Positions 44,058 to 53,369 are shown, counted from the first letter of the stretch. The stretch: DNA of 64,000 nucleotides from an uncultured Bacteroidia bacterium (GCA_902797435.1 CADBSV010000036.1:1-64000); one strand, 5' to 3'. A program made the numbers and translations. Notes: generated by a model not told the origin, from the sequence alone.

Positions 44058-45686
44058 ATGCTGATCAATATAAATGCTGCCAAATGCGTAGGAATCGAAG
44101 CCGTCAGGGTGACGGTTGAGGTGGACGTTACGAGCGGAATAGGAATTCATCTCGTAGGGCTGGCCGACGTGGCCGTGAAAGAGAGTCTTATGCGCACGAT
44201 GACTGCCCTGCAGGCCATGGGGTTCCGGATTCCGGGGAGAAAGATAGTAATCAATCTGGCCCCGGCCGACCTGCACAAGAACGGCTCCGGATACGATCTC
44301 CCCATAGCGCTCGGCATAATAGCCGCCTCGCAGCAGGCGGAAATGCCTCTGCTGGGCCGCTATCTGATTATGGGGGAACTGGGCCTGGACGGTTCACTGC
44401 GCGACATTTCAGGCGCCCTTCCCTTTGCCGAGCTTGCCGCCGGCCTCGGGCTTAAGGGCTGCATCCTTCCCGAGCGTTCAGCGCTTGAGGCGGCCTCAAT
44501 CTCCGGAATAGACGTTTACGGAGCGAAGAACCTTGCGGATGTGCTGAGGGTCCTTTGCGGAGGAGTTCCCGGTTATGCCGACGATCTTCTCATCCGCGAA
44601 AGCGAGCTCTACCGGAATTCCCTGGTGGGTGAAGACGGGGCCGGCGGCGGGGTAATGGATTTTTCGGAGATAGTAGGCCAGGATGCTGCTAAGCGCGGAG
44701 CCGAAATCGCCGTCGCCGGAGGGCATAACATGATTCTCATTGGTTCCCCCGGGAGCGGCAAGAGTTCCCTGGCAAAGGCCATTTCCGGAATCCTGCCTCC
44801 GATGACTCCTGAAGAATCGCTTCTTACCAGCAAGATATATTCGGCAGCCGGCAAGAGTCCCGGAGCCGGACTCATACGCCGAAGGCCCTTCCGCGCCCCT
44901 CATTACAGCGCTTCGCTCTCTTCACTTATCGGGGGAGGGAGCAGTGCTGGCATATCCCCTGGAGAGGTTTCACTGGCGAACGGCGGGGTGCTGTTCCTGG
45001 ACGAACTCGCACAGATGCCGAAAAGCCTCATAGAAGCCCTGCGCTCTCCGATGGAAGACCGCTCGGTGTGCATTTCCAGGCTCAGGACCAAGATAATCTA
45101 TCCTGCGTCGTTCATGCTCGTAGCGGCCACGAATCCGTGCCCCTGCGGCTATTATGGAGAAGGGGACCGCTGCACGTGCACGGTAGGCCAGCGCACAGGG
45201 TACCTGTCGCGTCTTTCCGGTCCCATCATGGACAGGATAGACATACAGTTGTGGATGCACCCGGTGGAGGCGGCAAAGCTGCTCTCCGTTGCAGGAGGGT
45301 CACCTCGGAAAACATCGGCCCCAGATGGCCGGATTTCACCGGGGACATATCGGGGGGAATCAAGACCCGAGACCAGTGCAGAGATTGCCGAAAGGGTGAG
45401 GAAGGCCAGGCTCATCCAGCGGGAACGCTTCCGCGATGAAGGAATCAGCACCAATGCCGAGATGTCGAACCGCCATCTGGAGCGTTTCTGCCCGTTAAGC
45501 GAAGAGTGCAGGGATATTCTTGAAAAAATAATAACGCGTATGGGCTTGTCGGCGAGGGCTTTCTCCCGGATCATCAAGGTCTCACGCACGATTGCCGACC
45601 TTTCCGGCGCGAGGAATATCCAGCCGGAGCATATTGCCGAAGCGGCATCCTACCGTTTCCTTGACAGGAAGAATATAGGGTATTGA
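44058..45686 (+). CDS. comM: YifB/ComM-family Mg-chelatase-like AAA+ ATPase
   Basis: Product of 542 residues starting MLININAAKCVGIEAV. N-terminal domain has the family block VDVTSGIGIHLVGLADVAVKES; the AAA+ core has Walker A (LIGSPGSGKSSLAKAI), Walker B (VLFLDELAQMP), and VAATNPCPCGYYGEGDRCTC; the C-terminal part has NRHLERFCPLSEECRDIL and ARAFSRIIKVSRTIADL. In Vibrio and relatives ComM is a helicase that helps branch migration in natural transformation. The start at 44058 drops a 12-residue tail that would overlap tsaE. Confidence 0.92.
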   Translation: MLININAAKCVGIEAVRVTVEVDVTSGIGIHLVGLADVAVKESLMRTMTALQAMGFRIPGRKIVINLAPADLHKNGSGYDLPIALGIIAASQQAEMPLLGRYLIMGELGLDGSLRDISGALPFAELAAGLGLKGCILPERSALEAASISGIDVYGAKNLADVLRVLCGGVPGYADDLLIRESELYRNSLVGEDGAGGGVMDFSEIVGQDAAKRGAEIAVAGGHNMILIGSPGSGKSSLAKAISGILPPMTPEESLLTSKIYSAAGKSPGAGLIRRRPFRAPHYSASLSSLIGGGSSAGISPGEVSLANGGVLFLDELAQMPKSLIEALRSPMEDRSVCISRLRTKIIYPASFMLVAATNPCPCGYYGEGDRCTCTVGQRTGYLSRLSGPIMDRIDIQLWMHPVEAAKLLSVAGGSPRKTSAPDGRISPGTYRGESRPETSAEIAERVRKARLIQRERFRDEGISTNAEMSNRHLERFCPLSEECRDILEKIITRMGLSARAFSRIIKVSRTIADLSGARNIQPEHIAEAASYRFLDRKNIGY

Positions 45687-45689
45687 TAG

Positions 45690-45719
45690 TTTGCGTTTTC
45701 AAATAATTTACTATATTTG
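45690..45719 (+). promoter_or_regulatory. Promoter of tRNA-Val
   Basis: TTTG (45690-45693), 18-bp spacer, TATATTTG (45712-45719), then CAGTCCC as at tRNA-Pro. Confidence 0.75.
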
Positions 45720-45735
45720 CAGTCCCAAACAGCAA

Positions 45736-45810
45736 GAGGGTTTAGCTCAGTTGGTTCAGAGCGCTTGCTTGACAGGCAAGAGGTCACTGGTTCAAATCCA
45801 GTAATCCTCA
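45736..45810 (+). tRNA. tRNA-Val (anticodon GAC)
   Basis: Full cloverleaf of 75 nt: acceptor GAGGGTT / AATCCTC (one G-T), D stem GCTC / GAGC, anticodon stem CTTGC / GCAAG with loop TTGACAG (anticodon GAC), T stem ACTGG / CCAGT with TTCAAAT loop. Discriminator A, CCA not encoded. Confidence 0.96.
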
Positions 45811-45853
45811 CAAAAAAAAAGAGAGTCTGCAATGTTGCAGGCTCTCTTTTTTG
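45811..45853 (+). terminator. Terminator of tRNA-Val
   Basis: GAGAG-t-CTGCAA tg TTGCAG-g-CTCTC hairpin preceded by an A-run and followed by TTTTTT. Confidence 0.9.
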
Positions 45854-45896
45854 CACTTTTCCCCAGCCACAATGTCCGGCCGTTCCTTTCTCCCCG

Positions 45897-45966
45897 TTCC
45901 CAGCCGGCCGTTCTAAGCAGGCTGTTCCCAGCCGATTGTTCCCAGCTGACTATCCCCAGCCGGCCG
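45897..45966. repeat. Five degenerate 14-bp tandem repeats
   Basis: Units TTCCCAGCCGGCCG, TTCTAAGCAGGCTG, TTCCCAGCCGATTG, TTCCCAGCTGACTA and TCCCCAGCCGGCCG lie head to tail; weaker traces occur to the left from about 45860. They sit between the tRNA-Val terminator and the 51-bp array. Confidence 0.85.
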
Positions 45967-46094
45967 TTCCCTGTTTCTTGGAGAATCCCAGTTCCAAGCC
46001 GCTGATCTTCCTGGCAAAACTGTGGAGGCCTCCCGTTTCCCGAGCTCTCGACATTTCCCTGACGCTGATTTTTCGCAGTGCTGTTTTTCCCCAG

Positions 46095-46455
46095 CGCGGA
46101 AGGTCCCATGAAAGGGTCCCGGGGAGCAGGAGGTCGCGTATTGCACCCGGGAGGTCCCGCGAAAGGGTTCCGGGGAGCAGGAGGCCGCGTTTTGCACCCG
46201 GAAAGTCCCGCGAAAGAATCCTGGTGAGCAGGAGGCCGCGAATTGCACCCGAGAGGTGCCGCGAAAGAATCCCGGGGAGCAGGAGGCCGCGAATTGCACC
46301 CGGAAGGTGCCACGAAAGGGTCCCGGGGAGCAGGAGGTCGCGTTTTGCACCCGGAAGGTGCCACGAAAGGGTCCTGGGGAGCAGGAGGCCGCGTTTTGCA
46401 CCCGGAAGGTCCTGCGAAAGAATCCCGGGGAGCAAAAAGCATTGTTTTGCTCCCC
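46095..46455. repeat. Array of seven 51-bp imperfect tandem repeats, inverted relative to the first array
   Basis: Units marked by GAGCA at 46124, 46175, 46226, 46277, 46328, 46379 and 46430, exactly 51 bp apart. On the opposite strand the core reads TTCCGGGTGCAAAACGCGG then CCTCCTGCTCCCCGGGAC, clearly the same family as the array at 34650-35260. The unit nearest the phosphodiester glycosidase gene forms a perfect hairpin (46423-46459, CCCGGGGAGCAAAA / TTTTGCTCCCCGGG). The stretch 45854-46484 holds only these repeats and the 14-bp ones; its open frames are not called as genes. Confidence 0.95.
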
Positions 46456-46484
46456 GGGACCCGAGTCATCAGCGGTGCCGCTGA

Positions 46485-47450
46485 TTATTTGCGCTCCTTT
46501 CTGGCTTTTTTTGCCGCTTTTCTCGCAGCCTTGTCCATGGGCTTTTCCTTTATCACGAAGAAAGAGGGGAGTTTGCGCTCCGTGAAACTGCCGTCGTATT
46601 CTGCAGCGCCGCTTGTGCTCGCGCCGTTGGAATTGCAGGGATAGTTCACCACGCCGTCTTCGCCATAGCCTTCGATATACATCGTGGTGGAGCCGCCTCC
46701 GTCCATGTTAATCGCGTATGCAGGGTCGAAATTGAGCTTGATGAAATCTCGCAGCTCGGCGATGGTCATTCCCGCCGCCATACCGTACCAGCGCCCGTCA
46801 ACAGTAATGAAAAGCAGGTGCCCGTTGTCCAGCAGGGCTACGGCCGTGCGTGGGGCAACGGTGGTGATGAACCCCTTCTTTCCGGACCAGGTTACATATT
46901 CATGGTTTTCTATGAGCAGTGGTTCGGTGGAGAACATATTGGGCCATGTGGTCGCCTGATATGCAGGGATGGCACCATAGGGGTCTCCTTCGTAGTTTAG
47001 GAATCCCACGTGCCCGGCTCCGTCGTACCATATAGCCGCTTCATGCTTGTACCAGTTTCCGCGAACATTGGGGTCGGCCTCGCTGAGGTCGCACCATGTG
47101 GTGCCGCCGGTGCGGATGAATGTGTGCGGGGTGCCGAAGCTGGCGTTGGTGCCTGCGATGGCTCCGGAAGTACGCGCTATGGCGTCGGAAAGGGTTATCT
47201 TGGGATCGTAGTACTGGAATTCCAGCACCAGGTCGCTGCTTTGCAGGTCGAGGTCGAGGACGTTGATTACCTGGGCTTTTCCGGTCAGGCTTTCCTTGCC
47301 GCGGAAGCGCATCCACGTGAGGCCTTCACGAATCTGTTTCGTCTCCCATTTGACGGGAACCGGTTCGGAACCGCCATCCTGTGATGTGGTTCCCGAACAG
47401 GCTGCAAGGCAGAGAAAAACGAAAGAAATGCAAGTGACTATCTTTTTCAT
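46485..47450 (-). CDS. Phosphodiester glycosidase (NAGPA-like) family lipoprotein
   Basis: Product of about 321 residues from the ATG at 47450 (MKKIVTCISFVFLCLAAC), with lipobox LAAC. The family core is clear: GTNASFGTPHTFIRTGGTTWC, RTAVALLDNGHLLFITVDGR, GMTIAELRDFIKLNFDPAYAINMDGGGSTTMYIEGYG. Members of this fold cleave a sugar-phosphodiester bond, as the human GlcNAc-1-phosphodiester alpha-glycosidase does; the substrate here is unknown. The tail KAARKAAKKARKERK is strongly basic and absent from the paralogue at 54764. Confidence 0.85.
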   Translation of the reverse strand: MKKIVTCISFVFLCLAACSGTTSQDGGSEPVPVKWETKQIREGLTWMRFRGKESLTGKAQVINVLDLDLQSSDLVLEFQYYDPKITLSDAIARTSGAIAGTNASFGTPHTFIRTGGTTWCDLSEADPNVRGNWYKHEAAIWYDGAGHVGFLNYEGDPYGAIPAYQATTWPNMFSTEPLLIENHEYVTWSGKKGFITTVAPRTAVALLDNGHLLFITVDGRWYGMAAGMTIAELRDFIKLNFDPAYAINMDGGGSTTMYIEGYGEDGVVNYPCNSNGASTSGAAEYDGSFTERKLPSFFVIKEKPMDKAARKAAKKARKERK

Positions 47451-47590
47451 GCTGCTATAAATTAAAAATGAAAATTCTGAAAAACTCTGGCCCGGGGCCA
47501 CGGAAGAGACGTCGCTGCGGATGCTGACGCCCATGTCTTTGGGGCGTGTGGGGGGAATCCCATGCAGGCGTACTGTCCGAAATGCGTCAT

Positions 47591-48931
47591 TTATCTTCCG
47601 TTATAAAAATCATCCATGAAACGGTTTCTGTGTGCAACGACCGTGCCTGACCAGTGTTCGCTGTAGGGCGGATCCACGCAGCAGTGGCGGCGGTAAACGT
47701 AAGGTTCGATAACTCTTTCCTTTGCACAGGATGCATTGTTGTAGGTTGCATAGATGCAGGTGGCAGGGCAGGTGGTGTCTATGAATCCCGCTTCGAGGAA
47801 CAATCTTCCCTTGAATCTTTTTACAAGGAGAGATGCGTCGAAGTAGGGGAGGATGTCCATTCCTGCCTCGGACTCCGCGACGCCGGGCCTTGCATAGGGT
47901 TCGGGCCATGCTGCCGCCCTTCCCTGGAGAGGCCCTCCGAAATCGGTCATGGCCGGAACCATGGCCAGGCAGTGGGTCACCCTGGGGTCCACCCCAGCGA
48001 GGAAAAGCGACTGGGCGCCTCCCTGGCTGCCGCCGCGTACCATGAATCTGGTACGGTCCCATTCCCTGAAGGAGCACAGGTAGTCGGCCAGCCTCTCGAG
48101 ACGGAGGAACATGAGCCGGAAATAAAAACCTTCCCGGCTTTCAAGCGGCCGCTTGTTGTATCCGGTGAGGGTCTTTGACAGTTCACGGTAGTACTCTTCC
48201 GGTGCGTCGTCGGGCATGCCGTGCGCATTGATGTCGGCCGCTATCGCCCCCCTGGAGGCGAATTCGCATGCCTGGGAGAGGCTGCTGCGGGTGCTCTTTG
48301 AGGTGATTGCCGTGGCTCCGTGCGTCCTGATGACGATAGGAAGGCTCTTTTTCGCAGCTTTCTGCGGCATGGCGACATAGGCCTGTACAGGATTGCCTTC
48401 GGGCATCGAGATGGTAACGTGCCAGCAGCGTATGGCGTCGTCCTTGTATTTTGCCGGAACCGGCACTTCCCTGGACTTAACCTTCGGGCGGGACTTTCGC
48501 ATTTTCGCAATCTGGCCTTCCCACCACGAGTAAAGGTCGTCCGGGGCGGTATATCCCGGATAAATGGTAGATGGTGCCACTACGTAACCCGCTGCAGTGA
48601 CATGCTTTTCGTCTCCGTCGGGTCCGAGTATGAACATCTTTCCCCCAGCCTTGTCGCAGTACTCGCTGTAGATGACGCGGGTGGTGGTGTCGCTGCCGAA
48701 TACGAGCAGGGTATCGACTATCTTGGTCCTTCCGTCCATGACGGTGAAGCGCAGAGGCCCCAGGTCCTTGGAGCAGCGTGCGAAGACTTTGGCGCTGTCA
48801 CCCACTTCGTAAATCCCGTCCGGTTTGCTGAGCCATACCGATATCGACTCATGCGCCACTCCGAGCGCGGCTCCTGTAAGCGGGAAAGCGGCAAGCAGGA
48901 GAACAGACAGAAGCAACACCCTGTTTTTCAT
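47591..48931 (-). CDS. Acetylxylan esterase (AXE1/cephalosporin-C deacetylase family)
   Basis: Secreted carbohydrate esterase that removes acetyl groups from sugars. The 446-residue product has a signal peptide, an N-terminal beta domain (~25-120) and an alpha/beta hydrolase domain. The nucleophile is S302 in RGGSQGG, with D385 (GFIDTTCPAT) and H416 (RRHCC) as probable partners. YPGYTAPDDLYSWWEGQI is typical of the AXE1 family. It follows the nuclease gene by 11 bp. A role in glycan breakdown with the neighbouring glycosidases is likely. Confidence 0.88.
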   Translation of the reverse strand: MKNRVLLLSVLLLAAFPLTGAALGVAHESISVWLSKPDGIYEVGDSAKVFARCSKDLGPLRFTVMDGRTKIVDTLLVFGSDTTTRVIYSEYCDKAGGKMFILGPDGDEKHVTAAGYVVAPSTIYPGYTAPDDLYSWWEGQIAKMRKSRPKVKSREVPVPAKYKDDAIRCWHVTISMPEGNPVQAYVAMPQKAAKKSLPIVIRTHGATAITSKSTRSSLSQACEFASRGAIAADINAHGMPDDAPEEYYRELSKTLTGYNKRPLESREGFYFRLMFLRLERLADYLCSFREWDRTRFMVRGGSQGGAQSLFLAGVDPRVTHCLAMVPAMTDFGGPLQGRAAAWPEPYARPGVAESEAGMDILPYFDASLLVKRFKGRLFLEAGFIDTTCPATCIYATYNNASCAKERVIEPYVYRRHCCVDPPYSEHWSGTVVAHRNRFMDDFYNGR

Positions 48932-48942
48932 GGCGCAGAACG

Positions 48943-49821
48943 CTATTCAAAAATGTAATTCAGGGCCGCTGCAAGCCGGTATCCGGCATTGCGGAGCTGC
49001 TGATAGAGCAGCCAGCGCATCGACTCGGCATATTCTGAGGTGAGCTCCCTCTTTTCGTGAGGAGCGTCCGTAAGATGATGTGCGGGGAACGCGGCAACGG
49101 CATTGGCGCTGCTCCAGTCGAAGACGTCCCCTTTGGTTATTTCCGCAATCTCCTCCTTCGTGGCTGTGTCGGCTGCTTCGGCGAATTCCTGATAAGTCCA
49201 GCCTTTGCCTACGATAGTCCAGATGCTGGAATCCCAGAAGGTGTGGATATTGACCTTCTTTCCGTCGATATACAGGGAATACTTTCCTCCCGTGGGTGCC
49301 TTTGGTACGTACAGGACGTGCATTGGGCAGTGAAAATCACCCACGAGGTGGACGACAAGTGATATCTGCTTCTGCCTTTCTTCGGGATCCATGGTGGCTG
49401 CATTCTCCTTGAGGTTGCGGATGAGCCAGTCCAGGTCCATTATGCAGTTCCGTACATAAACATCACCTTCGCGGTTGTGCCTGTAGGTCCTGAAAAGGGA
49501 ATCCACTGAGTATGAGTGGCACCATGGCTCCAGGTTGGTGGGCAGGGCGTCCATTTCGGAGGGCTTGCGGCGGAGAATCTTGGGGTTGCTGCACTCCCAT
49601 CCGATGTCCCTGTACCACTGGTAGTAGTACTTGTCGGCATCGGATGCCACCTCCACTATGTCGGTGCCCTTAAGATACTTCTTGAGAGCTTTTTTAGCTT
49701 TCTTCGTAAGGTGGTTTTCGGCAATCTGGGCCACGGCGGCGTGCCCGGTCCTGCTCCATCCGGACATCCCTATTGGAAATGCCGTCAGGACAATCAGCAA
49801 AAGAATAAGAGTCTTTTTCAT
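48943..49821 (-). CDS. S1/P1 family nuclease
   Basis: Secreted zinc nuclease or phosphodiesterase of 292 residues. The mature N-terminal Trp (SGWSRTGHAAVAQIAENHL), the metal ligands in HLVGDFHCPMHV and HTFWDSSIW, and EPWCHSYSVD fit the three-zinc site of the family. The signal peptide is MKKTLILLLIVLTAFPIGMSG. A TATTTTTG -7 element (minus strand, 49826-49833) ends 4 nt before the ATG. It could recover nucleotides or phosphate. Confidence 0.9.
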   Translation of the reverse strand: MKKTLILLLIVLTAFPIGMSGWSRTGHAAVAQIAENHLTKKAKKALKKYLKGTDIVEVASDADKYYYQWYRDIGWECSNPKILRRKPSEMDALPTNLEPWCHSYSVDSLFRTYRHNREGDVYVRNCIMDLDWLIRNLKENAATMDPEERQKQISLVVHLVGDFHCPMHVLYVPKAPTGGKYSLYIDGKKVNIHTFWDSSIWTIVGKGWTYQEFAEAADTATKEEIAEITKGDVFDWSSANAVAAFPAHHLTDAPHEKRELTSEYAESMRWLLYQQLRNAGYRLAAALNYIFE

Positions 49822-49825
49822 ATTG

Positions 49826-49833
49826 CAAAAATA
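49826..49833 (-). promoter_or_regulatory. -7 element (TATTTTTG) of the S1/P1 nuclease gene
   Basis: TAnnTTTG on the minus strand 4 nt before the ATG at 49821, suggesting a leaderless mRNA. Confidence 0.55.
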
Positions 49834-49911
49834 TCTTTCATGAGTATTCGTTCTTTTTGAAAAATGGTATATTTATACCGGAAATAAAAAAAATAGAGTG
49901 CCCTGCATTAT

Positions 49912-49919
49912 TACATTTG
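49912..49919 (+). promoter_or_regulatory. -7 element (TACATTTG) of the gene at 49924
   Basis: TAnnTTTG match with only 4 nt between it and the ATG, again implying a leaderless mRNA. Confidence 0.55.
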
Positions 49920-49923
49920 CGGT

Positions 49924-51195
49924 ATGAGAATCAGACTTATAGCTGGTATTCCGCTCGTTTCCCTCCTTTCGTCTTTCTTCTTCGTCTCCTGCGGAAAGGG
50001 GCAGGAGATAGTCACGCAGGGGAATCACGATATCCCGGACGCCTGGCAGATGGAGTGTCTTTCCCGTGCCGACATGATGGCGGATGTGCAGTGGACGCCC
50101 CTTTACCGGATTCCCAAAACCTACAACAAGCTCAAGGACGTCTGGTGGGCCCCCGGGGCCACCTATAAAGGCCTTCCTTACAGTGCTTCCGGCACAGAGA
50201 CGGGCTTTGTGGGCAGGGACGTCTCATTCTATACTTTCCTTTCCGCCGTACACAATCCGCGCAGCTCCATTTACACAGTGGACTACCGGCAGGCTCCGTG
50301 GAACAGGGATATGGCATCCACTTTCTATGGGGCAGTCTGCTCATCGGCAGTCTGTTTCGCCCTTGGAATCCCAACCGTTTACAACACGGGACCAATCAAT
50401 TCCGGAAAAGTCGCTTCTCTTCTCGAGGACATAGGCACCAGAGCGTCCGATATCAGGCTGTGCGATGCGCTCTGCTATATGTCGGAGGACGGTGAGAGCG
50501 GCCATGTAGTCATGGCCTATGACATAGTGCGCAGCAAATCGGGTTCGATAAGCAAGATAACCATTTTCGAGTGCGCCGGGCCCATAACGCGGAGATATAC
50601 CCAGACCGAGGAGCAGCTCCGCTCTTGGCTGGAGAGGACAGGGGCCCATATCTACCGGTTGCGGCAAGAAAAACGTAATCTGAAGCCGGGTGCCTTCATG
50701 GAAACGAGCCTGTCCGGCATGCCGCCTTTCCCTGAAAGCATCTGTCTTGAGGACGGGGACAGAAAATCCTATCCAGAAGGGAAAGCGGTGAGAATCAACG
50801 TTTTCGCAGACAGCGGGACGGTGGAGCTCTATAAGGACGGAACCCTCTATGCCACCGCTCCGGCCTCGGAAACGGTGGAGTTCGGGGGCCTTCCCGCCGG
50901 CCTATATACGGCAAAGCTCGCCGGAGGCAGCGACGCTACGTTATTCCAGATAGCAGGTGCCCGCTGCCGTGTGCGAAGGTCCGGCGACGGCCTCGCCATC
51001 GATTCGTTCGAAGAGGGCCTGGTGCCTTTGTACTGCACCATGAACGATGCGGCCGGAGGGCTCCCGACACTCTTGGAAGAAGGGCCCGGAGGAGTGTGGT
51101 ACGTGGAAAAGACCACATCGGCGACCACGCACTGCCGGGTCTATTACGCCGGCAGATACGGGATCGTCAAAGGTGACAGTATAGCTGTCCAGTAG
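49924..51195 (+). CDS. Lipoprotein with papain/NlpC-like cysteine peptidase pattern
   Basis: Product of 423 residues with lipobox VSC near residue 23. Residues 80-220 show a cysteine-peptidase-like order: GLPYSASG, TFYGAVCSSAVCFALGIP with a candidate catalytic C139, SGHVVMAYDIV with H194, and FECAGP with E216. This pattern suggests an NlpC/P60- or CHAP-like fold acting on peptidoglycan or peptides; it is an inference, not a secure family match. The C-terminal ~150 residues are beta-rich (GTVELYKDGTLYATAPASETVEFGGLPAGLYTAKL), like a carbohydrate- or Ig-type domain. It is the only plus-strand gene in this region. Confidence 0.65.
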   Translation: MRIRLIAGIPLVSLLSSFFFVSCGKGQEIVTQGNHDIPDAWQMECLSRADMMADVQWTPLYRIPKTYNKLKDVWWAPGATYKGLPYSASGTETGFVGRDVSFYTFLSAVHNPRSSIYTVDYRQAPWNRDMASTFYGAVCSSAVCFALGIPTVYNTGPINSGKVASLLEDIGTRASDIRLCDALCYMSEDGESGHVVMAYDIVRSKSGSISKITIFECAGPITRRYTQTEEQLRSWLERTGAHIYRLRQEKRNLKPGAFMETSLSGMPPFPESICLEDGDRKSYPEGKAVRINVFADSGTVELYKDGTLYATAPASETVEFGGLPAGLYTAKLAGGSDATLFQIAGARCRVRRSGDGLAIDSFEEGLVPLYCTMNDAAGGLPTLLEEGPGGVWYVEKTTSATTHCRVYYAGRYGIVKGDSIAVQ

Positions 51196-51197
51196 TC

Positions 51198-53369
51198 CTA
51201 AAGGGAGAATTCCGCTTCTGAACGGATATCTTCGGAAGAGGCGCCTATCAACACCTTGAACCTGCCGGGCTCAGCCACCCAGCAATGCTTTTCGGCATCG
51301 AAGAAGCTCAAGGCGTCCCGGTCGAAGCTGATGCTCACGGTTTTTGTCTGCCCGGGTTCCAGATACACCTTTTCGAAGCCTTTGAGTTCCTTCACCGGAC
51401 GGTCCACCGAGCATTCGGGATCGCTGATGTAGAGCTGGACCACCTCGGCTCCGGCCACGCTGCCGGTATTCTTCACGGGAATCTTCACCGTCATGTTCTT
51501 TCCCATCTTTTTGGAAGACAGCTTTGCCTTGCCGTACTCGAAGCTGGTGTAGCTGAGACCATAGCCGAATGGGAACTGGGGTTTCACTTTCATTGTGTCG
51601 TACCAGCGGTAGCCCACATAGATGCCTTCATCGTAATGGACCTGCCAGACACCGCTAGCGTCGCGATAGCCGGGATACTGGCTTTCGGTCTTTACCGGGC
51701 CGTCTTCCAGGGCCACAGGGAATGTGAAAGGAAGCTTTCCCGAGGGGTTTACTTTGCCGGTGAGCACGTCGGCAAGCGCGTTTCCTGTTTCACTTCCGAG
51801 GTACCATGCCTGCACTATGGCTCCCACCCTGTCTGCAAACGGCATGGCCACCGGGCTTCCGGATATATTCACATATATAAGGTCCGGCCTTGCCGCGGCA
51901 AGGGTTTCTATGAGTTCGTTCTGGCCGTAAGGAAGCTCGTAGCTCCGGCGGTCGGCGCTTTCGCAGTCCTGGCCTTTGCTCTTGTTGAGGCCTCCTATGA
52001 AAATGACGTAGTCGGCTCCTTCCATGGCGGAGAGGGCTTCAGAAAGCAGCTCCTGGGCGGGCCTTAGCTCGGTGAGGTCGTAGTGTCCGTAAGTGTAAGG
52101 GCCTCCGGTGGGGATTCCGGAATAATAGGCCCTTGCATAAACCACTTCCGCATCGGGACAGGCATTCTTGATGCCCTGCAGGGGAGTAATCTCGTGCTGC
52201 GCCTTGAGTGAAGAAGAACTGCCGCCCACAACCATCGGACGGATGGCGTTTTCGCCCATGACCACGATCTTGCGGGCATCTTTCTTCATGGGGAGCACAT
52301 TGGCGTTGTGCAGAAGCACTATGCCCTCGCTGCCTATTTTGCGGCAGGCTTCGGTGTGCTCCGGAGAAAGGAACGAGCCGAAGCAACCGTCCGCCATTGT
52401 GCGGAAGTTGAGCCTGAGAGCACGGCGGACCTTGTCGTCAAGCTCTTCCACGGGCAGCTCTCCGGAAACGATTTTAGCCTTGTAGGGCTGGGCCAGGAAA
52501 TAGTTGTCAAAGGCCGCTGGGACGCTCTTGGCCACTCCGTCGGTGTAGGAGCCGAACTCCAGGTCACAGCCGCCGTGCGCAGCTCCGTCGGTATCGTGGA
52601 CGCCGCCCCAGTCGCTTATCACCGCGCCGTCGAACCCCCACTCTCCCTTGAGGATATCATTGAGCAGACGGGAACTGTGGCAAACGAATTCCTCATTGTA
52701 GCAGTTGTACGACGACATCACCGACCATGCTCCTCCCTCCTGGACTGCTGTCTTGAATGCCGGCAGGTATATTTCGTAGAGGGTGCGGTCGTCAACGACG
52801 GCGTTGGCCTCCATGCGGTGGTTTTCCTGGTTGTTGAGGGCGAAGTGCTTCACGCAGGCGGCAACCTTGTTGCTCTGAACGCCCCTGACGTAGCGTGCAG
52901 ACATCTGGCCGGAAAGGTACGGGTCTTATCCCATATACTCGAAATTGCGCCCGCACAGAGGAGTCCTGCAAATGTTTACCCCCGGACCCAGCAGCACGTT
53001 CTTGCCGCGGTAGCGGGCCTCTTCTCCCACGTTACGTCCGTACAGGTAGGCAAGGTCCCTGTCCCAGGAAGCCGCGAGGCAGGTTAGTGAGGGATAGGCG
53101 GTGCAACTGTCATTCGTCTGGCCGGCTTCCCTCCAACTGTCCCACATGGTGTCCGGGCGCACCCCGTGAGGGCCGTCGTCACACCAGAGTTCGGGTATTC
53201 CCAGGCGGGGAACTCCCGGGGAGGAGAACTTGCTGTGGGCGTGGATGACGGCGATTTTCTCGTCGAGAGTCATCAGGGACAGGGTATCGCTGACTTTCTT
53301 TTCAATATCGTTGGCCTGGCAGGCTGCGAGCAGCAGGGTCACGCCTAAAAGCAGGTTTAATTTTCTCAT
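51198..53369 (-). pseudogene. Glycoside hydrolase family 3 enzyme, interrupted by an in-frame TAA
   Basis: A full-length frame of about 722 residues broken by TAA at 52926-52928 (codon 148). The text reads GRNFEYMG-stop-DPYLSGQM without a shift, while GH3 enzymes have the motif NFEY..EDPYL there, so one GAA-to-TAA change explains it. The rest is intact: lipobox LAAC, CDDGPHGVRPD, KHFALNNQE, nucleophile D253 in AVISDWGGVHD, and the C-terminal fibronectin-like domain (VKELKGFEKVYLEPGQTKTVSI). The ATG overlaps the stop of the GH39-like gene by 4 bp. It would have been a secreted beta-glucosidase or beta-xylosidase type enzyme. Confidence 0.85.

Noticed and set aside
45650..45856. Short minus-strand frame containing TGFEPVTSCLSSKRSEPTELN
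   Set aside because: This is the antisense of tRNA-Val, a well-known false protein in databases.
45717..46484. Open frames across tRNA-Val and array 2
   Set aside because: They read through a tRNA and its terminator and show the same repeat artefact in several frames.
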